The notes: generated from the sequence alone by a model not told the origin. DNA of 64,000 nt from JANNNF01 sp040385825 (GCA_040385825.1 JAZKGQ010000023.1:42043-106042); one strand, 5' to 3'. Counted from the first letter of the stretch, positions 35,803 to 44,994 are shown. Translations and numbers: made by a program.

Positions 35803-36561
35803 TTACGGCAGGGCCGCCGCGATCATCGTCAGGGCGGCCAGATCGGCCAGTTGCTGTGTGGCCCCCAGAATATCGCCCGTCTGCCCGCCGATCCTGGCGC
35901 GGGCGATCAGGGCAAGGGCTGTTGTGGTCAGCGTGATCAGGGCTAGGGCCGCCAGCAGGGCAGGGCCGATTGCCGCCCCGCCGATGACCAGCGCCAGCCC
36001 GACAGCGACTGCGGCCGTCTTGCCTCCCGGCCGCCCCACGGACCGCGACAGGCCGGTGTCGCGCGCCGGGGGCAGGCTGGCCATCACCACCGCCATTGCC
36101 GCGCGCGACAAGGCCCCCGCTGCGATCAGCGCCGGGGCCAGCCCCTCCGCCGTCACGATCGCCACCAGCGCCGACCATTTCGCCAGCATCACGAAGATCA
36201 GCGCCAGCGCGCCATAGCTGCCGATGCGGCTGTCCTTCATGATCTCCAGCCGCCGGTCGCGGGTCCAGCCGCCAAACAGCCCGTCGGCGGTATCGGCCAG
36301 CCCGTCTTCGTGCAGGCCCCCGGTCAGCGCCGCCAGCAGCGCCAGCACCAGCGCCGCCGTCACCCCGGCAGGCAGGCCGATGGCCTGCGCTGTTGCCGCC
36401 GCCACCGCCACAAGCCCGCCCACCACTGCCCCGACCAAAGGCCAGCCCCAGGCCGAGCCCGCGCCGCGCGGGCTGTGGTCGGGCAGGGGCAGCCGCGTCA
36501 GCAGCGCAAACCCTGACAGAATGTCGCCCCAGACCCGGCCTGCGGTGTCGCTGTTCGGCAT
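35803..36561 (-). CDS. cobS: Adenosylcobinamide-GDP ribazoletransferase (CobS/CobV)
   Basis: 252 residues, polytopic. GGLHEDGLADTADGLFGG carries the conserved acidic residues, followed by DRRLEIMKDSRIGSYG. It joins adenosylcobinamide-GDP and alpha-ribazole in the last steps of B12 assembly at the membrane. This is CobV in Pseudomonas naming and is unrelated to the cobaltochelatase subunit also called CobS at 45661. ATG 36561 gives the family N terminus. It diverges from the cobT-type gene with 78 bases between. Confidence 0.92.
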   Translation of the reverse strand: MPNSDTAGRVWGDILSGFALLTRLPLPDHSPRGAGSAWGWPLVGAVVGGLVAVAAATAQAIGLPAGVTAALVLALLAALTGGLHEDGLADTADGLFGGWTRDRRLEIMKDSRIGSYGALALIFVMLAKWSALVAIVTAEGLAPALIAAGALSRAAMAVVMASLPPARDTGLSRSVGRPGGKTAAVAVGLALVIGGAAIGPALLAALALITLTTTALALIARARIGGQTGDILGATQQLADLAALTMIAAALP

Positions 36562-36639
36562 CGAAGCGCCCTTTCCCGGCTGGCCCTTTATCCCCGCATC
36601 GGGTAGCCCGAAGCGGCACAAGGATCAATCGGAGTCATC

Positions 36640-37653
36640 ATGCCCCCTTTCGACAGCCTGTCGGCCTTTCGCGCGGTGCTGACCGCCCTGCCGGGGCCGG
36701 ATGCCACGGCTCTTGCGGCGGCCACGGCCCGCAACGGTCAGTTGACAAAACCTCCGGGGGCTCTGGGGCGGCTGGAGGATCTGGCGATCTGGGTGGCGGG
36801 CTGGCAGGGGGTGGAAAAGCCGCGCGCCGCACGCCCGCACATCGTGATCTTCGCGGGCAACCACGGGGTTGCGGCGCGCGGCGTGTCGGCCTTTCCGCCC
36901 GAGGTCACGGTGCAGATGGTCGCCAATTTCCGGTCGGGCGGGGCGGCGATCAACCAGCTTGCCCGCTGTTACGGCGCGCAGATGAACGTGGTCGCGCTCG
37001 ACCTGGACCGCCCGACCGCCGATTTCACCGCAGCCCCCGCGATGGAGGAGGCCGAGTTTCTTGCCGCCCTGCGCGCAGGCTGGGATGCGGTGGACGCAGG
37101 TGCCGACCTGCTGGTGGTGGGCGAAATGGGCATCGGCAACACCACGTCGGCGGCGGCGATTGCCTTGGCGCTGTTTGGCGGGGCGGCTGCCGATTGGGTC
37201 GGGCGCGGGACAGGGGTTGACGATGCGGGGCTGGCGCTGAAACGCGCGGTGGTCGAACAGGGCGTGGCGCAGCATGCGGCGGTTCTGGCAGACCCGTTGC
37301 AGGTGTTGCGTTGCCTTGGCGGGCGCGAGATTGCGGCGATGGCCGGGGCCATGGCGCGGGCGCGGGTTGAACGGGTGCCGGTGATCCTCGACGGGTTCAT
37401 CGCCTGCGCCGCTGCCGCCGTGCTGCACAACGCCGCCCCCGCCGCACTGGACCATTGCATCGCGGGCCACCAAAGCGCCGAGGCCGCGCATGCGCGGCTG
37501 CTGGCGGCACTGGGCAAGGAACCGCTGCTGGCGCTTGGGTTGCGCCTGGGCGAAGGGTCGGGGGCGGCGCTTGCGATCGGGGTCGTGCAGGGGGCGGTGG
37601 CCTGCCTGTCGGGCATGGCCACCTTTGCCGAGGCCGGGGTGTCTGGTGCCTGA
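36640..37653 (+). CDS. cobT: Nicotinate-nucleotide-dimethylbenzimidazole phosphoribosyltransferase
   Basis: 337 residues. KPPGALGRLEDLA, FAGNHGVAARGVSAFP and VGEMGIGNTTSAAA are the substrate-binding motifs; HQSAEAAHARLL is near the C terminus. It makes alpha-ribazole phosphate for the lower ligand of B12. GGAG stands 5 bases before the ATG. It is CobU in Pseudomonas naming, distinct from the cobaltochelatase CobT at 41851. No cobalamin riboswitch fits in the 78-base divergent gap. Confidence 0.94.
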   Translation: MPPFDSLSAFRAVLTALPGPDATALAAATARNGQLTKPPGALGRLEDLAIWVAGWQGVEKPRAARPHIVIFAGNHGVAARGVSAFPPEVTVQMVANFRSGGAAINQLARCYGAQMNVVALDLDRPTADFTAAPAMEEAEFLAALRAGWDAVDAGADLLVVGEMGIGNTTSAAAIALALFGGAAADWVGRGTGVDDAGLALKRAVVEQGVAQHAAVLADPLQVLRCLGGREIAAMAGAMARARVERVPVILDGFIACAAAAVLHNAAPAALDHCIAGHQSAEAAHARLLAALGKEPLLALGLRLGEGSGAALAIGVVQGAVACLSGMATFAEAGVSGA

Positions 37654-37662
37654 GCAGGCAGC

Positions 37663-38124
37663 CTAGCGGCGGCTGGACCGGGCGTTGCCCTGACCCTGCA
37701 CCACGATCTCGGTCAGCGGGGCCAGCTTGATGTCGGACAGATAGATGGCCACCGTCACTTCACGCGACTGGGGCGTGTTCACGTCGGTTGCGGTGATCGG
37801 CGGGAACACCCGGAAATCCAGCACCAGCACGCCATCCTCTCCCAGCTCGCGCGGCACCAGTTCGGCATCCCACCAGCCCTGCGTGGGCGCGCGGCCCGTG
37901 GCGCGGATGATCGCCCCCCCCGGCAGCGCATCGACCGACATCGACACCACCTCGGCCGCCAGCGCGCGCGGATCGGCGGCCGCCACCGGCACCTCGTCCA
38001 GCTTGGCGCGCTGTTCCGACCGGCCAAACCAGTTGAACGGGTTCAGCCGCGACTGGCCGCAGGCGGCAAGCCCGCCAGACAGGCCAAGCACAAGCGCAAG
38101 GGTCACAAACAGGCGGGCGGTCAT
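37663..38124 (-). CDS. Small lipoprotein of unknown function
   Basis: 153 residues. The N terminus MTARLFVTLALVLGLSG, then GLAACG, is a lipoprotein signal with lipobox LAAC. After a linker with NPFNWFGRSEQ there is one compact domain (TQGWWDAELVPRE...FPPITATDVNTPQSREVTV). I do not recognise the family. It converges on the upstream cobT-type gene with a 9-base gap. Confidence 0.75.
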   Translation of the reverse strand: MTARLFVTLALVLGLSGGLAACGQSRLNPFNWFGRSEQRAKLDEVPVAAADPRALAAEVVSMSVDALPGGAIIRATGRAPTQGWWDAELVPRELGEDGVLVLDFRVFPPITATDVNTPQSREVTVAIYLSDIKLAPLTEIVVQGQGNARSSRR

Positions 38125-38267
38125 CCGGGCATCTCCCACTTCGGCTGTCTTTGGGTAGCCCATGGCGCAGGGTTTGAAAAGCCCCACCACCCGCCCCCTC
38201 TGCTGCGGCGCACTGGACGTTTCGCCCCGCAAGGATTACCCCGGACCCAGTGACGCAGGAGATCGCC

Positions 38268-38675
38268 ATGGCCACCGCCGCCTTCGAGGACATCGCCGAA
38301 ACCTTTGCCTTCCTTGACGATTGGGAAGACCGGTATCGCCATGTCATCGAACTGGGCCGCGCGATGCCGCCGCTGGACGAGGGGTTCAAGGTGCCCGCGC
38401 TGAAGGTGCAGGGCTGTGCATCGCAGGTCTGGCTGCGGCCTGTGGTGGCGGATGGCATCTTCGACTTTGAAGGGGCCAGCGATGCGATGATCGTCCAGGG
38501 GCTGATCGCGGTGCTGCATGCGCTGTATGCGGGCCTGCCGGTGGGGCAGGTGGGGGCGATCGATGCGGCGGCCGAACTGGGCCGTCTGGGGCTGAATGAC
38601 CATCTGTCGGCGCAGCGGTCCAACGGGCTGCGCGCCATGGTGGACCGTATCCGTCAGGTGGCGGCTGCGGCCTAG
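38268..38675 (+). CDS. sufE: SufE-like Fe-S cluster assembly protein
   Basis: 135 residues. Active-site Cys50 sits in KVQGCASQVWL, and the N-terminal FLDDWEDRYRHVIELG and the C-terminal LSAQRSNGLRAMV are SufE blocks. It takes sulfur from SufS-type desulfurases. CAGGAG lies 6 bases before ATG 38268; a GTG at 38250 is possible. Its stop overlaps the stop of the convergent next gene (CTAG at 38672-38675). Confidence 0.92.
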   Translation: MATAAFEDIAETFAFLDDWEDRYRHVIELGRAMPPLDEGFKVPALKVQGCASQVWLRPVVADGIFDFEGASDAMIVQGLIAVLHALYAGLPVGQVGAIDAAAELGRLGLNDHLSAQRSNGLRAMVDRIRQVAAAA

Positions 38676-39013
38676 CGCTGTTCCAGCAGAACCCGGTCGG
38701 GATAAAACGCCAGATGCCCCGCAATCGCGCCCATCTGCGACTTCGGGGCCTCATAGGACCACACCGCATTGGCGAGCATGCCTTCGGGTGTGGTGATGGA
38801 ATAATAGCTGGCCTGCCCCTTGTGCGGGCAGGTGCTGGCCTGTTCGGTGCGGTGCAGCAGCCCCATCGTCACATCGTCGCGCGGAAAATAGATCACCGCC
38901 GGATAGCTGCCTTCGGTCAGCTCCAGCGCCCGGTCGCTTTGCCCGATCAGCGCGCCGCCGGCCCGGATGGTCCAGGTGCCGGTGGCGGGCCGGATGTGAA
39001 TTTGCGTCGTCAT
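38672..39013 (-). CDS. DUF427 family protein
   Basis: 113 residues matching DUF427: GGALIGQSDRALELTEGSYP, VIYFPRDDV, then CPHKGQASYYSI and WSYEAP. Function is not established. ATG 39013 gives the family length; a longer frame reaches into the 3' end of pepP. The preceding gene on the strand is pepP, 113 bases upstream. Confidence 0.85.
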   Translation of the reverse strand: MTTQIHIRPATGTWTIRAGGALIGQSDRALELTEGSYPAVIYFPRDDVTMGLLHRTEQASTCPHKGQASYYSITTPEGMLANAVWSYEAPKSQMGAIAGHLAFYPDRVLLEQR

Positions 39014-39125
39014 GTCGGGCACCGTATCCTTGCTGCTGTCGCAGATACGATGCCAGCCCACCTGCGCGGCCACAACCCAAGGCCTGTCTGTCGGCCATTT
39101 GCTGCCAACCGGGGGTAGACCGCCG

Positions 39126-40925
39126 CTATAGCGGCGCGCAGGCCGTCCGCAGCCAGTCCAGCCCCTGCGGCCCAAGGCGCGGGCCGATCCTTGCCAGAAC
39201 CTCGGCGTGGTAGCTGTTCAGCCAGTCCCTTTCGCCCGGCGACAGGCGGGCGGTCACGATCAGGCGGCGGTCCAGCGGCACGAAGGTCAGCGTCTCAAAG
39301 CACAGCTGCGCCCGGTTGTCGCCAAGCGCCGGGGCCTGTTGCACCACGATCAGGTTTTCCAGCCGGATGCCGAAGGCCCCCTCGCGGTAATAGCCCGGCT
39401 CGTTGGACAGGATCATTCCCTGTTCCAGCGGCACCTCGGAAATGCGGCTCAACCGCTGCGGCCCTTCATGCACCGACAGGAACGCCCCCACCCCATGCCC
39501 GGTGCCATGGTCGAAATCCATGCCATCCACCCACAGCGGGAACCGGGCCAGCGGGTCCAGATCGCGGCCAGCCAGACCGCGCGGCCAGCGCGCCCGGCTG
39601 ATCGCGATCATGCCCTGCAACACGCGGGTATAGCAGGCGCGGGCCTCGTCGCCCGGATCGCCGATGGCGATGGTGCGGGTGATGTCGGTGGTGCCATCGC
39701 GGTACTGCGCGCCGGAATCCACCAGCAGCAGTTCATTGGCGCCAAGGCGGCGGTTGGTGGCCTCGGTCACCCGGTAATGCATGATCGCGCCATTCGGCCC
39801 GGACCCGCAGATGGTGTCAAAGCTGATGTCATGCAACGCGTTGGTGGCCCGCCTGTAGCCTTCAAGGCTGCGCACCACGTCAATCTCGTGCAAGCCCCCT
39901 TTGGGGCTTTGCGCGTCCAGCCAGGCGAGGAATTCGACCACTGCCGCCCCGTCGCGCAGATGCGCGTCGCGCATGCCCTGCACTTCGGCCGGGGTCTTGC
40001 AGGCCTTGGGCAGACGGCAGGGATCCTCGGCCCAGGCCACCTCGACCCCGGCTTCGGCCAGTTCCAGCGCCACGGCCAGCGGGGCGGTGGACTTGTCCAC
40101 CCGCACCGGGCCTTGCAGCGTCTGCAGCCCCGGCACGAAGGCTGTCACCGGGCGCAGGGTCACATGCGCCCCCAGATGCGCGCGGGTGGCATCGTCAAAC
40201 TTTGCGGCCTCGGCGTACAGGGTCACGCGCCCGTCGTCATGCAGCACGGCAAAGCCGTGCAGGATGGGGTTGCGCGCCACATCGGCGCCGCGAAGGTTCA
40301 GCAGCCAGCATAAGGAGTCCGGCAGCGTGATCACCGCCGCCCGTTGCCCGGCCTTGCGCAACCCTTCGGCCAGCCGGGCGCGCTTGTCGGCGCTGGCCTC
40401 GCCCGCAAGCGCATCGGGATGCGCAAAGGCCGCCCCCATGGGCGCTGCGGGCTGATCCGGCCAGATCCCGTCCACCAGATTGCGCATGGGGCGCAGGGTC
40501 ACGGCGCTGCCCGCTAGTGCGGCTTCGATCTTTTCCACCTCATCCGCCGTGTGCAGCCAGGGGTCGAACCCCACCACCCCGGCCGGCAGATTGTCCCTGA
40601 TCCAGTCGCCGGGTCTGGTTTCCGGCCAGGGCACCGGGGTAAAATCCGACAGGGCGACCTGATGCTTGACCTGCACCCGGTAGCGCCCGTCGATGAACAC
40701 CCCCGCCACAGCGGGCAGCACGATGGCAAACCCTGCCGACCCGGTGAACCCGGTCAGCCATTGCAACCTTTCATCCCGGTGCGCCACATACTCGCCCTGA
40801 TGCACGTCGGCGCGCGGGACAAGGAACCCCTCCACCCCCTCGCGCGCCATGGCGTCCCGCAGGGCGGCCAGACGAGCCGGGCCTTGGTCAGGGCTGGCAG
40901 TGGACTCGAAGGTCTGGAACATCAT
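39126..40925 (-). CDS. pepP: Xaa-Pro aminopeptidase (M24B)
   Basis: 599 residues, the long form with two creatinase-like N-terminal domains, a C-terminal pita-bread catalytic domain and a short extension. Metal ligands: DSGAQYRDGTTDITR, HGTGHGVGAFLSVHEGP, NEPGYYREGAFGIRLEN. It removes N-terminal residues before proline. Two ATGs in tandem (40925, 40922); the first overlaps the upstream stop as ATGA, so it appears coupled to the DUF2188 cassette. Confidence 0.92.
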   Translation of the reverse strand: MMFQTFESTASPDQGPARLAALRDAMAREGVEGFLVPRADVHQGEYVAHRDERLQWLTGFTGSAGFAIVLPAVAGVFIDGRYRVQVKHQVALSDFTPVPWPETRPGDWIRDNLPAGVVGFDPWLHTADEVEKIEAALAGSAVTLRPMRNLVDGIWPDQPAAPMGAAFAHPDALAGEASADKRARLAEGLRKAGQRAAVITLPDSLCWLLNLRGADVARNPILHGFAVLHDDGRVTLYAEAAKFDDATRAHLGAHVTLRPVTAFVPGLQTLQGPVRVDKSTAPLAVALELAEAGVEVAWAEDPCRLPKACKTPAEVQGMRDAHLRDGAAVVEFLAWLDAQSPKGGLHEIDVVRSLEGYRRATNALHDISFDTICGSGPNGAIMHYRVTEATNRRLGANELLLVDSGAQYRDGTTDITRTIAIGDPGDEARACYTRVLQGMIAISRARWPRGLAGRDLDPLARFPLWVDGMDFDHGTGHGVGAFLSVHEGPQRLSRISEVPLEQGMILSNEPGYYREGAFGIRLENLIVVQQAPALGDNRAQLCFETLTFVPLDRRLIVTARLSPGERDWLNSYHAEVLARIGPRLGPQGLDWLRTACAPL

Positions 40926-41557
40926 GGTCCTATGGTTTGAGAGGGGCCAAGGGCGATCCATTCGCGCATGGCTTCAAGGCGCTCGAAGGTCGGATAACTG
41001 CGAATGTCATGCTCGGAGTATCCTTGCGAAAGCTTGCTTTCATACTCCCAACTCTGGAAATCTTCATAGTCACCCAACATCTTTTGCGGGCCGTCCGCTT
41101 GCACGCCGGTTTGCTGACGCAACCAGTTCCGGACCTTGATGACGGCTTTGTGCACATCTCCGGCATGAGTTTCAATATCACATCCCGAGATGTCCGACAG
41201 GGCGGCCTGAAAGCGATATGGCTTTTCCTCCAGGATCAAGAACCGTTTCGCATCGCGCCCCTGCCCGTAATACTGCCTGCATCCCCAATCGACGCCAAGC
41301 TCGAACGGCATGTTCAGCCTGAAAATCTCGCCCTTCCGGCGCGCCTGACAGCGGCTGAGATCATGGATCGACCAGCGACTTTCCTCGATCAGCCCCTTGA
41401 TCTTTTCCAGCCGGTTTTCACCCGAGTCGCCGCGCTCGCTGGCAAGGCGCGGCTCAAATCCCAACCGAACGACACAAAACAGAACACCCTGAAGAATGGG
41501 GGCGTAATCCGCATCAAAGGGGCAATTGATGAAAACACTCTGATCGAAAGACGCCAA
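40922..41557 (-). CDS. Putative NDT/TIR-like Rossmannoid protein
   Basis: 211 residues from a TTG at 41557, preceded by AAGGG inside the end of the DUF2188 gene. No ATG exists between that gene and the first conserved motif. Conserved-looking motifs: VFINCPFD (8-15), SGENRLEKIKGLIEESRW (45-62), IHDLSR (64-69), NMPFELG (82-88) and ALSDISGCDIETH. NMPFELG with Glu86 resembles the catalytic segment of nucleoside 2-deoxyribosyltransferases and TIR NADases; this is inference, not a firm assignment. Cytoplasmic, no signal. Overlaps pepP by 4 bases. Candidate effector of a small defence or toxin module. Confidence 0.6.
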   Translation of the reverse strand: MASFDQSVFINCPFDADYAPILQGVLFCVVRLGFEPRLASERGDSGENRLEKIKGLIEESRWSIHDLSRCQARRKGEIFRLNMPFELGVDWGCRQYYGQGRDAKRFLILEEKPYRFQAALSDISGCDIETHAGDVHKAVIKVRNWLRQQTGVQADGPQKMLGDYEDFQSWEYESKLSQGYSEHDIRSYPTFERLEAMREWIALGPSQTIGP

Positions 41558-41559
41558 GA

Positions 41560-41784
41560 TCAGCCCTTGGGTGGCATTGGGTCTTTGCCATACGAGTCGC
41601 GTTGCCGGATACGGCCGTCCCGCCCGTGAATGTAAAGTTCCGTTTCCTGTGCCCGTGCGCGTGCCCGTGCGACATCGATCGCTTCGGCCTGAGTCTCGAA
41701 TGTGCCGGACACTCGGGAAGCGCCGGTTGACCGAACGCTCCAATGCCCGCCTCGAGGCACAACATGCTGCGCTTTCTTGTTCAC
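41560..41784 (-). CDS. DUF2188 family protein
   Basis: 74 residues. AQHVVPRGGHWSVRS, GTFETQAEAIDVARARA, ELYIHGRDGRIRQRDSYG and KDPMPPKG match DUF2188 along the whole length. Function unknown. GTG 41784 is preferred because GGAGG lies 5 bases before it and MNKKxQHVVP is the usual opening; the ATG at 41796 supplies that GGAGG. Only 2 bases separate its stop from the next start, so the two genes form a unit. Confidence 0.82.
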   Translation of the reverse strand: MNKKAQHVVPRGGHWSVRSTGASRVSGTFETQAEAIDVARARARAQETELYIHGRDGRIRQRDSYGKDPMPPKG

Positions 41785-41850
41785 CTCGGCCTCCATTTCT
41801 GTGATCAATATAGGGCACTTGCCCACAATCGCAAAGAGCTTTCCACCCGA

Positions 41851-43716
41851 TTACCCCGCCTTGCGCAGCGCGGAACGGCTGCGTTTTCTCGGGTCTGCCT
41901 CGAACAGCCCGGCCAGTTGTTCGGTCATCGCCCCGGCCAGTTGTTCCACATCGGTAATGGTGACAGCCCGGTTGTAATACCGCGTCACATCATGGCCGAT
42001 GCCAATGGCGATCAGTTCCACCGCGCGGCGGCGTTCGACCATGGCGATCACATCGCGCAGGTGTTTTTCCAGATAATTCGCGGGGTTGACCGACAGGGTG
42101 CTGTCATCGACCGGCGCGCCATCGGAAATCACCATCAGGATCTTGCGCGCCTCGGGCCGGGCCATCAGGCGGCGGTGCGACCATTCCAGCGCCTCGCCGT
42201 CGATGTTTTCCTTCAGCAACCCTTCCTTCATCATCAGCCCCAGATTGGGCCGCACCCGCCGCCAGGGCGCATCCGCCGATTTATAGATGATGTGGCGCAG
42301 ATCGTTCAGTCGCCCCGGCGCCTGCGCGCGACCCTGCGCGAGCCAGCGTTCGCGGCTCTGCCCGCCCTTCCAGGCGCGGGTGGTGAAGCCCAGAATTTCC
42401 ACCTTCACCGAACAGCGTTCCAGCGTGCGGGCCAGCACATCGGCGCAGATCGCCGCAATCGAAATCGGGCGGCCCCGCATGGACCCGGAATTGTCCAGCA
42501 GCAGCGTCACGCAGGTATCGCGGAACTCGGTGTCCTTTTCGCGCTTGAACGACAAGGGCGTGGTCGGGTTCGCCACCACCCGCGCAAGGCGCCCTGCGTC
42601 CAGCGTGCCTTCCTCCAGATCGAACTCCCAGCTTCGGTTCTGCTTGGCTTGCAGGCGGCGCTGCAGTTTGTTCGCAAGGCGGCTGACTGCGCCTTTCAGC
42701 GGTTCCAACTGCTGGTCCAGATAGGCGCGCAGGCGTTCCAGCTCGGCAGGTTCGGCCAGATCCTCGGCACGGATTTCTTCATCGAAATCGGTGGTATAGA
42801 CGGTGTAGTTCGGGTCGGCATCCGAATAGGGGGCGGGGGCCGGGGGGGCCAGCGGGGCCTCGCCTTCGGGCAGTTCGGCCTCGTCGCCCTGCTCAATCTC
42901 GGCCGAGTCCTCCATCGAGACTTGCGCCTGGCTCTGATCCTGCTGGTCTTCCTGGCTGCGCTCGGGGTTGGCCTCCTGCTCGTCGGACTCCTGCTCCTCC
43001 TCGCCTTGCGACTCGGGCGCGTCCTGATCGTCCTGCGCCTCGTCGCCCTGATCCTCGTCGGACTGGTCGGGGTCGTCGCCCAACTGATCGCCATAGCCAA
43101 GGTCGGAAATCACCTTGCGGGCCAGCCGGGCAAAAGCCGCCTGATCGGACAGCACATGGTCGATGTCGCCCAAGGAGCCCGCCGCCTGTTCCTCGATAAA
43201 CCCGCGCCACAGGTTCATCACATTGGCCGCAGACTTCGGCAGGGGCCGCCCGGTTGCCAGATGCCGCACGAGGTATCCCGCCGCCACCGGCAAGGGCGCA
43301 TCCTGCGCCGAGGTGATCTGGCCATAGCCCTTGCGGTCGGCCTCCCACGCGATCCTGGCGTCGATGTTGCCTGCGGTACCGGGCATCGCCCGCGCGCCCA
43401 CAGCCTCGCAGCGGGCGGTTTCCATCGCGTCGTAAATCTCACGCGCCAAGGCCCCGGTCGGGGCATAGCGCGCGCTGGTCACTTCGGAATGGAATTTGCG
43501 GCGCAGCGCAAAGGCATCGGCAGTGCCGCGGGCCAGCAGCACCTCATCCTTTGTCATCCGGCGGCTGACCTGCGGCAGGCGGATCCCGTCCTTGTTCATG
43601 CCCGGCGGATCGACCGAATAGCTGACCGCAAGGTCAGGGTCGTTGGCCATGGTTTTAGTGGCCTCGGCGAGGGCCTTCTTGAACGGATCGGCGGGGTTGT
43701 CATTCGGTTTGGTCAT
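41851..43716 (-). CDS. cobT: Cobaltochelatase subunit CobT
   Basis: 621 residues. The middle (~205-280) is a highly acidic Asp/Glu/Gln linker; the C-terminal von Willebrand A domain carries the metal site LLLDNSGSMRGRP and MVISDGAPVDD. With CobN and the AAA+ CobS it inserts cobalt into hydrogenobyrinic acid diamide in aerobic B12 synthesis. CobN is not in the window. It is separated from cobS by about 1.9 kb holding an FMN reductase gene, the RAYT and a repeat. Confidence 0.94.
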   Translation of the reverse strand: MTKPNDNPADPFKKALAEATKTMANDPDLAVSYSVDPPGMNKDGIRLPQVSRRMTKDEVLLARGTADAFALRRKFHSEVTSARYAPTGALAREIYDAMETARCEAVGARAMPGTAGNIDARIAWEADRKGYGQITSAQDAPLPVAAGYLVRHLATGRPLPKSAANVMNLWRGFIEEQAAGSLGDIDHVLSDQAAFARLARKVISDLGYGDQLGDDPDQSDEDQGDEAQDDQDAPESQGEEEQESDEQEANPERSQEDQQDQSQAQVSMEDSAEIEQGDEAELPEGEAPLAPPAPAPYSDADPNYTVYTTDFDEEIRAEDLAEPAELERLRAYLDQQLEPLKGAVSRLANKLQRRLQAKQNRSWEFDLEEGTLDAGRLARVVANPTTPLSFKREKDTEFRDTCVTLLLDNSGSMRGRPISIAAICADVLARTLERCSVKVEILGFTTRAWKGGQSRERWLAQGRAQAPGRLNDLRHIIYKSADAPWRRVRPNLGLMMKEGLLKENIDGEALEWSHRRLMARPEARKILMVISDGAPVDDSTLSVNPANYLEKHLRDVIAMVERRRAVELIAIGIGHDVTRYYNRAVTITDVEQLAGAMTEQLAGLFEADPRKRSRSALRKAG

Positions 43717-43882
43717 GGCTCCAGATAAACCATTCCGCCCGATCACGCGCAAGACCCCGCCCACGAACCTTGCAGGAATGCACAGTGCCTATTCCGATCT
43801 GCGCAATTGTCTGGCCGGGCGAATGCGGCAGACTGGGCCGCGGATGACCCCCCCGAATGACCCCCTTGGATTGGATGCCAGC

Positions 43883-44470
43883 ATGACCGCAAAACCGAAA
43901 ATCGCCCTCATCATCGGATCTACCCGCAAGACCCGCTTTGCCGACATTCCGGCGCAATGGATGCTGGCGCAGGCCCAGGCGCGCGAGGATATGACCGTCG
44001 AGCTGGTCGATCTGCGCGACTTTGATCTGCCGCTGTTCGACGAGCCGGCCTCGAACGCCTACATGCCCTCGTCCAGCCCGGCGGCCTTGGCCTGGCAAAA
44101 GAAGATCGCGGGCTTTGACGGCTATATCTTCGTGGTCGCCGAGTACAACCATTCCCTGACCGGCGCGCTGAAGAATGCCATGGATCAGGCCTATGTCGAA
44201 TGGGCGAAGAAGCCGATGGCGGCGATTGCCTACGGGTCGATGGGCGGCGCGCGCGCGCTGGAGCATCTGCGGATGATCGGGGTGGAACTGCACATGGTGC
44301 CGACGCGCAACGCGGTACATATCGGCGGCGGCGATTTCTGGAAGGTACATCCCGGCATGGGCGGGTCGGGCAATCTGGCCGATATCGAAGGGGCGCTGTT
44401 GCCCTCGGCCAAGCTGACGCTGGACGATCTGGTCTGGTGGGCCAAGGCCACGATGGCGGCCAAGGCTTAA
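43883..44470 (+). CDS. NADPH-dependent FMN reductase
   Basis: 195 residues with the flavodoxin-like fold: IALIIGSTRKTRFAD binds the FMN phosphate, and VAEYNHSLTGALKNAMDQ is the flavin-facing loop. Members reduce FMN or quinones with NAD(P)H. ATG 43883 begins at the first strand. The stop overlaps that of the convergent RAYT gene (TTAA at 44467-44470). Confidence 0.88.
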   Translation: MTAKPKIALIIGSTRKTRFADIPAQWMLAQAQAREDMTVELVDLRDFDLPLFDEPASNAYMPSSSPAALAWQKKIAGFDGYIFVVAEYNHSLTGALKNAMDQAYVEWAKKPMAAIAYGSMGGARALEHLRMIGVELHMVPTRNAVHIGGGDFWKVHPGMGGSGNLADIEGALLPSAKLTLDDLVWWAKATMAAKA

Positions 44471-44994
44471 ACCTGTTGCAACACAGGATGGGCGGCACTT
44501 ATCCGACCCGTAGGATGGGCAATCTGCCCATCCTTCTTTTTCGTAAAAGAAGAATACGGCCAATCCCCCGGCTCGCTGACAAACCCGTGTTTCACCGGAT
44601 TCAGGTGGCAATAGTTGACCAGCGCCTGCAACTCCGCCTCATCCCGCACCGCATGTTCCCAGAACCGCCGCTGCCAGATACCCCGTTCCCGCTTGGCGAT
44701 CTTGCTTGCGCAGCGGTCAACCTCCAGCCCGACCGCATGGGAAAACCGCGCCTTGATCAGCCGCCAGCGTTCGGAAAAATCACAATCGCCCGCAGGCAGG
44801 GTCCAGACCGCATGCAGGTGGTTGGGCAACACCACCATCGCCCGGCAGATCACGGGCCGTTCGCCCATCGTCCTGGCATAGGCAAAGCGCAGGGCGCCGA
44901 CATGGTCGGTCAGCGCCGTGCTGGTGGGGTCGTCCAGACAGACGGTGAAGAAGTAGGTGGCACCGGGCAGGCGCAGGCGGCGATACTGGGTCAT
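44467..44994 (-). CDS. REP-associated tyrosine transposase (RAYT, Y1/HUH)
   Basis: 175 residues of the Y1 transposase family. HUH motif NHLHAVW (His59, His61), WQRRFWEHAVRDEAEL, and the catalytic Tyr128 in NYCHLNPVKHGFV are present, so it looks intact. RAYTs nick single-stranded REP DNA 5' of hairpins marked by a GTAG-type tetranucleotide. Matching REPs in inverted orientation lie in its own 3' coding end (44510-44532; encoding DGQIAHPTG) and 53 bases upstream of its start (45047-45069). A single-copy housekeeping-like RAYT is the rule in other bacteria. Confidence 0.92.
   Translation of the reverse strand: MTQYRRLRLPGATYFFTVCLDDPTSTALTDHVGALRFAYARTMGERPVICRAMVVLPNHLHAVWTLPAGDCDFSERWRLIKARFSHAVGLEVDRCASKIAKRERGIWQRRFWEHAVRDEAELQALVNYCHLNPVKHGFVSEPGDWPYSSFTKKKDGQIAHPTGRISAAHPVLQQV
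44510..44532 (+). repeat. GTAG REP, GATGGGCA class, copy 1
   Basis: GTAG followed by GATGGGCA-ATC-TGCCCATC, a perfect 8-bp hairpin with a 3-base loop. It lies within the 3' end of the RAYT gene and is the inverted mate of the copy at 45047. Confidence 0.88.

Noticed and set aside
36562..36639. Cobalamin riboswitch between the divergent B12 genes
   Set aside because: The gap is only 78 bases, far too short for a cobalamin riboswitch, and no B12 box is visible.
41743..43728. A 661-codon plus-strand frame opposite cobaltochelatase cobT
   Set aside because: Antisense to a well-supported VWA protein; its Leu/Val-rich runs mirror the acidic linker of CobT.
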